DNA of 64,000 nt from Iris pallida (lineage: Eukaryota; Streptophyta; Magnoliopsida; Asparagales; Iridaceae): the NCBI GenBank assembly GCA_029216955.1, contig JANAVB010042220.1, positions 15,255,299 to 15,319,298 of the forward strand, written 5' to 3'. Positions 35,839-46,522 of this stretch are shown one piece after another; within the stretch, counting starts at the first letter, position 1; every line of letters begins with the position of its first letter. Both the position numbers and the translations under genes were made by a program. Below the pieces are notes generated by a model. It was not told the DNA's origin, ran no database searches, and saw nothing but the letters and a program-made list of their open reading frames with translations.

Positions 35839-36143
35839 CTATCTATGAAAATAATTAGATAGGATAGCTTGTACCTTGTCAGCTGATAGCGAGAGAACGA
35901 AATCAGGATAAGTACCAACCCCTATTACAGGTAGAAAGATACAGATCGAAACAAATAGTTCTTGTGGTCCAAAATCCATAAAATTAGAGTTTTGGACGTT
36001 CAGTAGTTTATACCCATAGAACATCTGACGTGACATAGATAATAAATAAATGGGAGTTAATATCATTCCATTTGCCATTACAAATGTAATTAGCATTTTG
36101 GACATTAAAAGATATTTTGGACTGGTAATTATTCCAAAATACT
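35839..36143 (-). pseudogene. ndhD: Plastid ndhD C-terminal fragment
   Basis: The minus frame reads [19 protein letters not shown], then [47 protein letters not shown] and a stop at 35839-35841. This is the last roughly 100 residues of the plastid NDH subunit 4, an antiporter-like membrane subunit. No stop interrupts it, so the transfer is not very old. The 5' break is near 36143. Confidence 0.9.
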
Positions 36144-36279
36144 GACCACGGCGAGGGACAGGCCCTGAAGCAAAGAATAGGAACGAGCGAAATCAATGTG
36201 TTTTAATTTATGGCCTTGTACCGACCATCTAACGGACCATGGACTAAACGACCACTGCCTGAAAGGACTATGTCCAGGG

Positions 36280-36520
36280 GACCGTCGCCCCCACAAGGTG
36301 CATAGTTTTAACCCAGGCATTTAAGCCAACGAAAAAGCAAGAGGCTACCTTTAGATCGTCAGAAATGCAAGAGGCTACCTGATTAAAGCAAGAGGCTACC
36401 TTTAGATCGTCTAAAAAAAATAAGAGGCTACCTTTAGATCGTCTGAAACGCTGCCCCCACAAGGACATACTTTTAACCCAGGCATTTAAGCTAACAAAAA
36501 AGTAAGAGGCTCCCTTTATA
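36280..36520. repeat. Short tandem repeat AAGAGGCTACCTTTAGATCG and enclosing duplication
   Basis: The roughly 22-bp word occurs at about 36331, 36390 and 36422, with partial copies at 36368 and 36504. A longer unit (CGCCCCCACAAGG...AACCCAGGCATTTAAG) at about 36287 recurs at about 36451. It was built by unequal exchange or slippage beside the plastid insertion. Confidence 0.75.
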
Positions 36521-36599
36521 TCACCCCCCACTAGTGTGGATGATATATAGTATCCGTGGTGGCCAGCCTTGCACTCCAAATGGATAACTCATGGTATAC

Positions 36600-38747
36600 G
36601 TGGGTGGCCGGCTTACACGATCCGGGGATCCTATTCTCCTTCCACTTCCACCAATTTTAGTTACCTGATTAAAGCCTATAGTTATCTTGAATCTTATGTT
36701 GTGGTCACACGATCATCCTTTTAGATGTTCCTTCGTACGAGTACACTAAGTATAAATCTATATTGGCTTCCATGGCCCCAATCTAGATTCATTTCGAGCG
36801 TAATGCAACAATTCAATTAAACATCACATCCATACTACAGCTACTGACCAACTACAAAACATCCGTGCAATAATCATAAATATACTATAATATCAGGAAT
36901 GTAGTAGGAACCTATATCACCACAGTGTACAGGTACCACCTCAGTGCACAGGCAGTATAGAACACTCATTGCAGAATTAGGAAGTATCAGCACGAATATA
37001 AGTAGTCAAGTCAGGATGCAGGGTAAATCAGTCAGTCACGAGAAATCTTTCACTGACATTGTAGCATTTATATCAGGTCAGGTATATAATCAGTGCCTCT
37101 ACTGTAATAGTATATCAAGTACCCTAGTATAGCCTACAACTTTATCATCGATTTCATCGAGCAATTATCATCATCCAAGAAATTTGAAACAACATGAGTC
37201 CTCAAGTTCAATATCATATTCACCATACACAAGGCCTAGAAATATCCAAGTACTATCACTAAAATATAATCTAGTGTCCCAAAACATCATAGGAGAAGAT
37301 TTGGAAATCAACGGGCTCTTAAAATAAGCAAAACACATCTTTGGTTTACTATTCGGAATACTGACGGTGTTTTGCGGTATTTCGACGGATATACCGAGTT
37401 TTTCCAACAAGGTTTCCAAAGCACAAAATCGAAATACCGACGATGTACCATGGTATTCCTACGGATATGTCACTGGACTTAAACCAACACAGTAAACCTT
37501 ATAATGGGGTTTTCGAGAACTAAATTTCATCCTGATTTCACCCATGGTTATTCTAACAAGTTCTAATGCTATGGGTAGGTCTCCTATGACATTCTAAACA
37601 AACTTACAGGAGAAAAATCTAAGCATCACAAGAAATTTACCAAAAATACCATGTATCACAAAATGGGACCCATATGACCATTCTTGGTCAGAACCATATC
37701 AAATTTGAAATGTTAAAGCATGAAAAATACTAGAGCAAGGTAAATGTGCCAAAATGATGAGACCTAAATATAAAGGCCTAAGGAAAGAGATTAAAACATA
37801 TATAACACAAAATAAGTTCGATCACACTAGCAAGATTTACTTGACTTGGGATTAGTTATCCAAGCCTAGTCTTCTACCCCTCCAAGGGGATTCAGAAATC
37901 ACTCCCTTGGTTCCAAAACCTAGCTCCTAGGGTTGGTTCAAGGTTGAGGGAAGAAGAACTTGGGAAGGAGAATTAGGGAGTGAAATGGTTAAGGAAAGAA
38001 AAGAAAAGAGAGAGAAAAAAGAGGAATTTTAATGAAAAGGTGAGTGATACTTAGCCCTTGGTCATGCCAAGTCATCAATTCATGGCCTCCCACATTCAAT
38101 CCTAGCCATTCCATGTAAAACCATGTGACCAATGGTTAAAAGGGTAAGATTTAGTCAACGGGTTGACTGGATAAGTCACAGGTAGTCAAAATTCTATGGT
38201 ATCTCGACAGATATGTCGGTCTTCGGTTCCTAACACGGATATATAGCATTGCCAATAGGTATTTTATTGGTCTAGGATAGTCTCATATATAATTATATTT
38301 GACAAAACCAATAATCAAAACATAGTTGCATAAGTTAGTTAGTCAATTATTCTATGAAAGGCCAGAACGACTATATTATTATAAAGCCTGATCAGTACAC
38401 TGAATTTGTATCCTATCATCGGTGCAGTAATACAACCTATAACCAAACAAGAATAAGGGGCAATACTATGCCAAGACAGAGTAGGTGTCATGGCCGAGGT
38501 TAGGTGATACTATATAAAATAAGTCGACCTAGCCAATCGACCCGTCGGGTCTCCAACTATCACAAGAAATCCATTAAATCCGATACTCATCAAGATACCC
38601 AATTACTAATACAGGGTTATGGATACGAGCAACGTGTTCAAGATATCGTATTAGGACAGGATACATAAATAATACACAAAAAATATGTATATCAGAAACA
38701 GGAAGTGGCATTGGTGATAAAGAGAATAAATAAAGGAGGTTGGGAGA
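36600..38747 (-). repeat. Degenerate LTR-like sequence, related to the solo LTR
   Basis: It shares an order of landmarks with 38753-41610: CGGTATTTCGACGG-type words, an AC..AAGATTTACTTG block, an AGAAAGAAAAG purine tract, and GCATTGCCAATAGGTATTTTAT matching GCAATGCCAAAAAGGTATTTTAT. It is probably an older copy of the same LTR family. Its ends were not found. Confidence 0.4.
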
Positions 38748-38752
38748 GTATA
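38748..38752. repeat. TSD of solo LTR (left), GTATA
   Basis: Identical to 41611-41615. Confidence 0.85.
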
Positions 38753-41610
38753 TGTCACGCCTCAGAACCAGAATACTAAAGAGCAGGAGCGGAAAAAAAA
38801 AACCAGCTACATATATCATAGTATGCTAATACCCCGAGATACGGTCATGACTGTCTATAAGACAAGTGGGTGGACTCAAGCATGCCACTCACGACTCCTA
38901 GAGTCAGACAAGTCCTATCTTAATCCAATCAACACAAGAAGCAATAAAGAGTAAATGACGTATGAGATGAATAAGGCGTCCCAGACACAAATGCATACAT
39001 AATCGTAAGGGATGACATAATGAAAAGATACGTCAAATGAATATACAAAAGGTACATAAATGTATAACTAGCCGTGGTCCAGAATATACATCCACATCAT
39101 TCAGGGATGGAGGGAACAAAACCCAAATACAAGGATTAACACATGTCCTTGGATAATACACCAAAAATAAAAGTATACGATAAAGTGGAAGCTAAAGGTA
39201 ACCAACTTGCTAATCCGTGTTACAGCCCTCTGAGTGCGAACCATCCGAAGAAAAAGACGGTAGATCCTCGAGATCAACTATGGAACCTGGCCATACAAAA
39301 TCGGTGGGGTCAAAATCCCAAATAGCAAGTACCACAAGAAAATATCGAGGTGAATGACAAAGCCCAACAACAACACATAGACGAAAATAAATAAATGCAG
39401 GTTGAGACTAGTGTGGTACCAATACATGTATCTCAAAAATAAAATGAGTGAATTAAAATACTAAACAATATAGCTATAGGGTAGAGTAAATTGATGAGCA
39501 ACAAGTGATCTTAGGAACTACTTGAAGTTGGAGCCACAACCCTTACATCAAATAAGGACCGGAGTTGCAGATATTTTTTCGAGCAGAACTTAGCCTCTGG
39601 CCACTCACAGACATAAAAAGCATATAAAATGAAGTACAACCAAAAGTGCACATCCAATCATTGCCTACAATTTTCTACCATTAACTAACTAGGATTATCA
39701 CAAGCCTAATTACTAGTATGCAAGTTGGGAAATTCAATACCACCTACGTTGTAGACACTCGAGTGGCCAAGGGGGCAATAACAGTATGGTATGGAACATA
39801 TGGAAATATAAACAACCAATAATCTCTATATGAACACCTACTTAAAAAACATATCAATAATCAATAGTGTCATCAGCACTCAACCAATAGAGGTCAGGGA
39901 CTCGCGCCAATCGGGGTTATCCCTACCACTGTGGGGATCTATAGTGACACTAGTCATGGTAGCATGAAGTGTCCTCCTCTCCCAATGATATATATCAGTT
40001 TACTAGTCAATTCTCCTATAAGATTTATTTTCAATTCTCAAGTCGTGGACACTCGAGAATCGTCCTAAAATGACGAGCCATGGGTACGGGTCATTTCTGA
40101 GATATCTTTGGCAAATTTTCTAATAGCTCATAACTCACGATACAATAGATAATACTCACACTCGATTGTCTACTACCAAGATGCAAATAGATTAGACATA
40201 TAACAAAATAAATCTACGCTGTCAATAAAGAACATGCATTAATATATTGATCTAGAAGTCAATAAGTAAATTAGTACATGTGTGCTACTACGAGCCACTA
40301 TCTAGAATTTGGACATAGAATAATACATGAACATGAGCATGTGTCATGTATATAGGGTGTACAATCTCTTTATAACTATACAACAATACTATGGCACGAC
40401 AAGATATCATTACAATCGAAAAAATAGCAAAATTGGACAAAAATAGCAAAACTGGCCTATATTAACCAAAAACAACCAAAATCGGCATACCAGTGGTATA
40501 TTGTAGCATACAGGCGGTATATAGGCCAAAAACAAAGAGTTTTCGGGGTATAAAATCGGTGTATGGGGGGTATATATCGTCGGTATACTGGTCTGTAACA
40601 GTAACAGAAATTTAGAAAAATGCCAAAACTTGTTTCGGCCCTAAAAACATCATTTTAAATCAAAATTCGAATTTTCAAAAGTCAAAATCATATCAATTGA
40701 ATTCCCTCCAATATATGAGCATTAGTTTTTATAGATTTTAAAATTTAAAATATGAATACCTTAAAATACTCAAAAATACTATTTGGAGACTCGGATCTAC
40801 TCAATACAACCAATCAAAATACAAAAATGCTATATTAAAGATGTTAAGCATGTTATAGACCAATAAAACTATAATTTCTATGGAAAACCAAAAATAAAGT
40901 ATGGTCATGTCACTTTTGAGCAAGATGTACTTACCTACAGTCTCTAGAAACCAAGCCTAAACTCCTACTCCTTCTCCTGGGGGGTTAGATACCACACCCA
41001 AGGCCTCAATGACAGCTCCCATACATAGCCCAAGGGGGAGAGAAGAGACGAAGAATAAAGAGAAGAAGTGAAGAGAAAGAAAAGAAAGATGAGAGAGAAA
41101 ATAGTAAGGTATAGATGATGGAAATTAATCTGACCGTTGGATCAGCCATGTCAACGATCCACGTCACTTCCTAAATCAATCTTATACATTGAAAAGAAAA
41201 CCAAATATCCAATGGTAATAGGGTGCTTCAGAACCAAGAAACCAATAGACAATAGAATGTATCAATATTATTCACAAAAATATCAATATTCAAATTATTG
41301 TTAACAAAAATATCTAGATATTACTCACAAAATATCATGAACGGTATACTGTAGTATATCGACGGTACGTCGATTAGGGTACAAAATTCCCTAATTCGAA
41401 AAAATTTAGGGTTATATATTCTATGCACGGGTCTATGGCAATGCCAAAAAGGTATTTTATAAGTCCAGGGTACTCTCACATATCAAAATGAAATCATAAA
41501 TACATGAATACAATAAATAAAACACAAGAAATCAATATCTTATTATTTTATGAGAAAATTTTAAATAACAAAAAAAATAAGAAATACGAAAACTGAGAAC
41601 GAATGTTACA
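38753..41610 (-). mobile_element. Solo LTR of a gypsy-type element (2858 bp)
   Basis: On the minus strand it begins TGTAACATTCG and ends GGCGTGACA, with a perfect 5-bp duplication GTATA on both sides and no internal coding region. The LTR end (TGTCACGC..CAGAACCA on plus) resembles the LTR of element 4. It fits loss of an internal region by recombination between two LTRs. It contains several CGGTATA-type words near 40490-40600 and 41340-41370. Confidence 0.8.
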
Positions 41611-41615
41611 GTATA
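41611..41615. repeat. TSD of solo LTR (right), GTATA
   Basis: Second copy of 38748-38752. Confidence 0.85.
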
Positions 41616-42136
41616 GATGTTTGGATAGGGCGTAATAGATGTGTTTTAAAAGAATTAATTAGGATAAATTATGAGTTTGTGAGTTGTTAAGCGGTTGAGG
41701 GGTTGAGTAAAAACTTCGGGAGTTGAGCACAAAAATGGGGGTGTGGGAATAATATGTGAGATGTGCAAGTGTGTTGCTTGTCAATAAAAGTTATACAAGT
41801 GTGTACATGTTTATTTACGTATAACCATAACAAAGTGTAGGTTTGAGCTGCTAATGAGCTAGACTTAGCAATATGAAGGTATAAGTGGATTGTGGTGTAT
41901 GCACGTATAGGCGTTGAATTTCACAAAAAGAATTGTATTTTGTAATTAGTTGGCTGCTAGTATGTGTAGAAAAAGCTAAAAAGTTAAAAACCAAAATTGT
42001 ATAACTAAATACGAGATGAAGGTGAGCACACAATTGTGTAAGTGAAGTCCTAGGGCGAGCTATCTTTGTCTATAAACCGTGTAGTAAAAGATTATGCAGA
42101 TTCAAGAGTAATATATTAGTGTGATGAAAATAAGAA
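41616..42136. other. Spacer, nothing recognised
   Basis: AT-rich unique-looking DNA between the solo LTR and element 3. No gene or element end seen. Confidence 0.5.
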
Positions 42137-42141
42137 ATAAT
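42137..42141. repeat. TSD of element 3 (left), ATAAT
   Basis: Identical to 49875-49879. Confidence 0.9.
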
Positions 42142-45100
42142 TGTAACCCCACTACCCAGAAATCAATAAAATATTTTACGGTTTTAAAAGAAACATTTTG
42201 TAATTAGTAGTATATTAATAATTTTAATATAGCATGCTACAATGTTAGCATATAATAAAGGCTTGATGTTACTTACTCAGTTTACTGTTTACAATAGCCT
42301 TTTAAGTGATTACATGACTTTTAATTATTTTCTTGGCCCAACTAACAACCTTGGGCCAACGGCCCATTTCTCAACCCCTTGGGTCAGGCTATCCCTTTAA
42401 ACTCACTCTCTTGTCCTCAATCATTTGAGTAGCCTAGCTATGCTCTCAAGACTGTTGATTTCCAACTGACTTCCTACAGAGCCATGGAAGGAGAAACCAA
42501 CTTTTAAATTTCATTTTCCCCCCAAAAATCCTTTCTTCTTCTTCAAGTTTCTAACCAACCCCTCCCCCACTCCTTATTTAAACCTCCCAAACTCCCTCAC
42601 TCTCTCACCTCTTATTTTTTTCCATCTGCAAGAGCTTCGGCCAGGAGTAGAGCTCTGTTCCCTAAACCTGATCTCTCAAGCTCGGCCATGGCGATGATGG
42701 AGTGGCATAGCAGCAAGTGACGTCGACGACGGCAAATTACCGGCACAGCAACAGCGAGATCGACAAAGCTTTCCAAGGATCAACGACGACCAACCTCGAC
42801 GGTCGATCGACTGTTCATCCTCCGTGAGCCTGTGCGATCTCGGTCGACAACTCCCCAGTAGCAGTGTTTGAGCTCGGTGACAATCCAGTAGAAGGTGAGT
42901 CTTCCTTGTTTCCTTCTTCTTCACTATGGATTGATTCATTTCTTACGAATTGATCGGCTCTGGAGTATCGATCGATTTGTCCAGGGACGGTAATCGATGG
43001 CTCGAATTGTGCATTCCTTCCTATGAGATTTGATCGGAGTTTAAGTTCAATTTTCTAATCCAATATTGGTTAGTTTTTACGATTAATCTCCTCCTCTGTT
43101 TCTCTGCTTTCTCGATCCATTTGATAAGGATATTGATAGTTATTTTCACTCTTGATCATGCATTCACGATGTTTGATGGAATGCTCCTACCAGGCTCCTA
43201 TCGGATCAGATACGAGAATAGGGTTGTCTAGCACGGATGCGAGCACTAGATTGATTCAGGATTTGATCTATACAGGTATTCTTCTATCTTCGTTGGCTCA
43301 GTTTTGTTGAAGTGTTGGTGTCAGAGTTAGTTGTTGTGCGGAGGCGGGTTGTGTCCAGGTTTCAGTTGTTGGGACACAGACCATGTGTCTATATCTGACA
43401 CCAGCTGGATTATGGACACAGTATTGTATTGTAGCAGGGTGATTGGTGAGGTAAATTTATATTGGTGGTTCAATACTAAGTAGTAGCCGTTTTCGCCAAT
43501 TCATGTTTGAGTTCAAATAAATTTGACCATTGGGAGGGTTGTGAATATTCAGTTAGATGAGATTTTGAGCTCTGTTTGATTAATATTAACTTCTAGTTTT
43601 GGCAAATGGACCTGGCTTTGGAAAAACTTTGATGTATAATTGGGATTGTTATATGGGCAGGATGTTGGTTTGAATGTTCCTGTCAACTTTTGGTTTGAAT
43701 ACAAACCAATTTTTAGGTTGCATCATTGTTTAGGTTGGAGCTCCTATGTCCATATCTCTTGCCAAGCATGCACATAATTGTAGCTCTAGACTGAACCATC
43801 CTTTAACTAGGGAAAAAGTTGAAGCTAGGGGTAAGTTGAGTTATTGCTTGTGTGGGTTCCTGTTGAGTTGAGCTTGTCAGGATTAGTTGTATGTATGTTG
43901 TGGGGACTTAGGTTAAAATTGCATATACTGAAGGTGTAGCTATAAATTCGTGGGTTTTTCCTATGTGCAAGCAGTATATCTATTTTATATTGTGCATCAT
44001 TTGGTGTGATGGGTTAAGCTTGAGTTGCAGGTATGGCCAAATTATTGCTTGACATACTGACTTGCTAAGACTAGGAATAAATAGGGCTTATGGTTAATTC
44101 TTTTACAAAGAGTTATTTTTACAAGCAGTAGTAGTTGCTTGGGCCAGTAGGCTTGGGCCAATCAGTGGGTTGAATATGTTGTGGATTTAAATTCTTTTAT
44201 ACAACAGTATTGGTATGGACTGTCAGTAGGGTTTGGGCCTAGCCATTTGCTTTTAGTAGTTGGATGTTTTAATAATTGTTGACACATGGCATAGGTTTGC
44301 ATAGATGGATCAGTTGGGCTTGATTTTGAAAAATGATTTAAAAATGTTTATGTAGTTATAATTAATATTTTGCTGGCAAAAATGTTTCTAAAACTTTTAA
44401 AGTATTTCCACTAGTATTTTTTAGACTAAAAACTATAAAACATTTATTTTCTAAATAATGTTGACTAGTAAATAATGTTAGTTATTATATGGTTATTAGT
44501 ATTATCAGCTAGTTAGTAAATCTTGAGCTAAGTAGTATTATTTTAAACTTAACAAATTGTACAAACTAACAGGTGAACATCCATGCAGTACTACTCTCGT
44601 GCTTCCAAAGCGAGGCAAATACACCGAGTCGAGCTTTTACTTTGTTATTCTGTCTTACATTCATGTGCCATGTTCTCATATTGGACACGAGATACGCACG
44701 ATTGCATCGTCCCTTGTTCGTCATTGTATTGTGAGTCATTGTTATTACGAGATTGTAGGAAATATTGACTAGTGTGTGACCACACCCAACCTAGGTATTG
44801 TGAATAGCCTAATCGTACACCTCACGTACGATTATGCCTAACCTTGTAGAATTGTGAATTATGGATTGATTGTGAATTTTGGTCCTCAGCCGGTCACACA
44901 TTAGGTTAATATTTCAAAGGTCACACTTGCATTGATTGTCGTGTTCATTGTCTTGTTCATTGATTGTCGTGTTCATTTTCTTGTGCATATTGTTGTCATG
45001 TCCATTGTTTTCATTTTTGCACTTCAGTTTCGCATTCAACTTCTGGTACCATAGTTTTATTTTCAGTTCTCATACTCTGGTTTCACCTTGTATTCTGTAT

Positions 45101-45487
45101 TTCAGATTACATTGTACATTATTTTTTGTCGGGATTGTGCTTTACTTTTTTCCTGACAGGATATGTTGCAGGTGAGCTTGAGGCCTTGAGTATTGGGACA
45201 TCATGGATATTGCAGGATTTGGTTCATTTGTTTTTTGGATGTTTTACATTGTATTTTGATTTCATCATTGTATTTTATTTTATCGGATCTGTCTCCGGAT
45301 AACATTGTAAAAGACTTGGATGATTATTGGTGATCTTTCTGGAAACGATATATAGAAGCTGTGGATGTCTACATTTCATTGTGACTTGGAGTTTTTCTTA
45401 GTATTGTACAGCTTACTTCGTCGTTTCCATCGATGAAGGCTGGGCGTGTCCGACTCGTGTCCGATTATTCGGGAGCGGGTCATGACA
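42142..45487 (+). repeat. Element 3, 5' LTR
   Basis: Begins TGTAACCCCACTACCC and ends GGGAGCGGGTCATGACA. The TATA-like CTTATTTAAACC lies near 42571, followed by a pyrimidine-rich leader. Short frames in it, such as 42676-42939 on the minus strand, recur in the other LTR and have no family match. Confidence 0.92.
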
Positions 45488-45496
45488 TATTTTTAG

Positions 45497-45512
45497 TGGT
45501 GGCCCATGCAGG
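45497..45512 (+). other. Element 3 putative primer-binding site
   Basis: TGGTGGCCCATGCAGG, 9 nt after the LTR end; the same as in elements 1 and 2. Confidence 0.55.
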
Positions 45513-45820
45513 TCCTAGGGTCCACCGAAGCGGACCGACACTTAGCCGAGGCCACCTCAGCGTCCAGCACCCCATATCAGCATTATCCTCATGTTCGAGC
45601 TCCGACATCGCCGAGGCAACAGAGGCAGACCCCGACATACTTTTCTTATGTGTAATGCAAGAGGTCGGGACACCGTGTCGAGAAATGCCACAAAAGGTTA
45701 GGGCAATGCTTGGTTTGTGGATCTGCCTCCCACCAAGTGAGAGATTGCCCTACAGCCTTCACTTGTCAGGGACCAGCACTAGGAGCAGAGCAGGAGGACC
45801 CAGCCTTCGAGGATCAGTAA
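45512..45820 (+). pseudogene. Gag nucleocapsid remnant with zinc knuckles
   Basis: A Gln/Pro/Arg-rich linker runs in one frame from 45512, meets TAA at 45653-45655, then reads CKRSGHRVEKC (45656 on) and the complete knuckle CLVCGSASHQVRDC (45707-45748), ending at TAA 45818-45820. The knuckles bind element RNA during packaging. The first one has lost its leading Cys around the TAA. The arrangement parallels the Gag C-terminus of element 2 (CLFCGSDAHQMRDC). The capsid part upstream and all of pol downstream have been deleted. Confidence 0.8.
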
Positions 45821-46069
45821 CCGCAGGGAGCGCAGTCGGACAGACGAGTTTACCTCTTGACGGACCGTTATCTTCCTTTACCTTAATTGTAGTATCTAGA
45901 TTTTTGTAGTGCCTATTTTCGAGACTTATCTCTAAGTCTTCCTGCATTTACCATCTTTTATAGTGCCTAGTGACCACTTGTTGGTCCTTGATATTTCTTA
46001 CTACCTAAATAAAACCATTTTGTCTTTTGTTGCTTCTTAATAAACTTTGTTGGATTTTGTTCGCATCTA

Positions 46070-46400
46070 CCAAACTTCCTTGAAATTTCTGGATGAAGTT
46101 GAGAAAATATTCGACAACCTACGATGACCTGGATCATGGAGACTGTGAGTCCACTGCAGCTAGCTATGTACTGGCGAGGTAGGAGCTCTAAGTCAAAGTA
46201 ATTACAGGTATTCACATGTTCTTAAATATTATCGAAGCTCAGTCCTAAATGCATATCGGATAAAGTTGATAGAATATTGCGGCAATCTATTATTGTTGGG
46301 ATCATGGAACTGAAGGCTCACTGCAGCCAGATGCACATTGGCGAGGCAGGAACTGTAGGGAAAGTGACTCCAGATGTGTAGTATTGCTGGATACTATTGA
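46070..46400 (+). repeat. Two ~165-bp imperfect tandem units
   Basis: Each unit holds GAT(A/G)AAGTTGA...GGATCATGGA followed by a CACTGCAGC(C/T)AG block (46151-46163 and 46318-46330) and TGGCGAGG(C/T). One copy of the block occurs in element 1 at 13649-13679. Non-coding. Confidence 0.65.
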
Positions 46401-46508
46401 GACTATTATCCATTGATTTCGTTCTTGTGACGATCATCTTGTAATACTTTAAATCTTGCCAAATTATCTCCGACCGTGCCATCTAAAATTTCAAGGTCGA
46501 AATTTTCT

Positions 46509-46520
46509 AAGGAGGGGAGA
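46509..46520 (+). other. Element 3 polypurine tract
   Basis: AAGGAGGGGAGA just before the 3' LTR, preceded by a TTTCAAGGTCGAAATTTTC motif analogous to that of element 2. Confidence 0.75.
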
Positions 46521-46522
46521 TT

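Noticed and set aside
42676..42939. Similar ORFs at 42676-42939 and 47058-47321 (minus)
   Set aside because: Duplicate LTR sequence of element 3 downstream of its TATA-like site. No family match.
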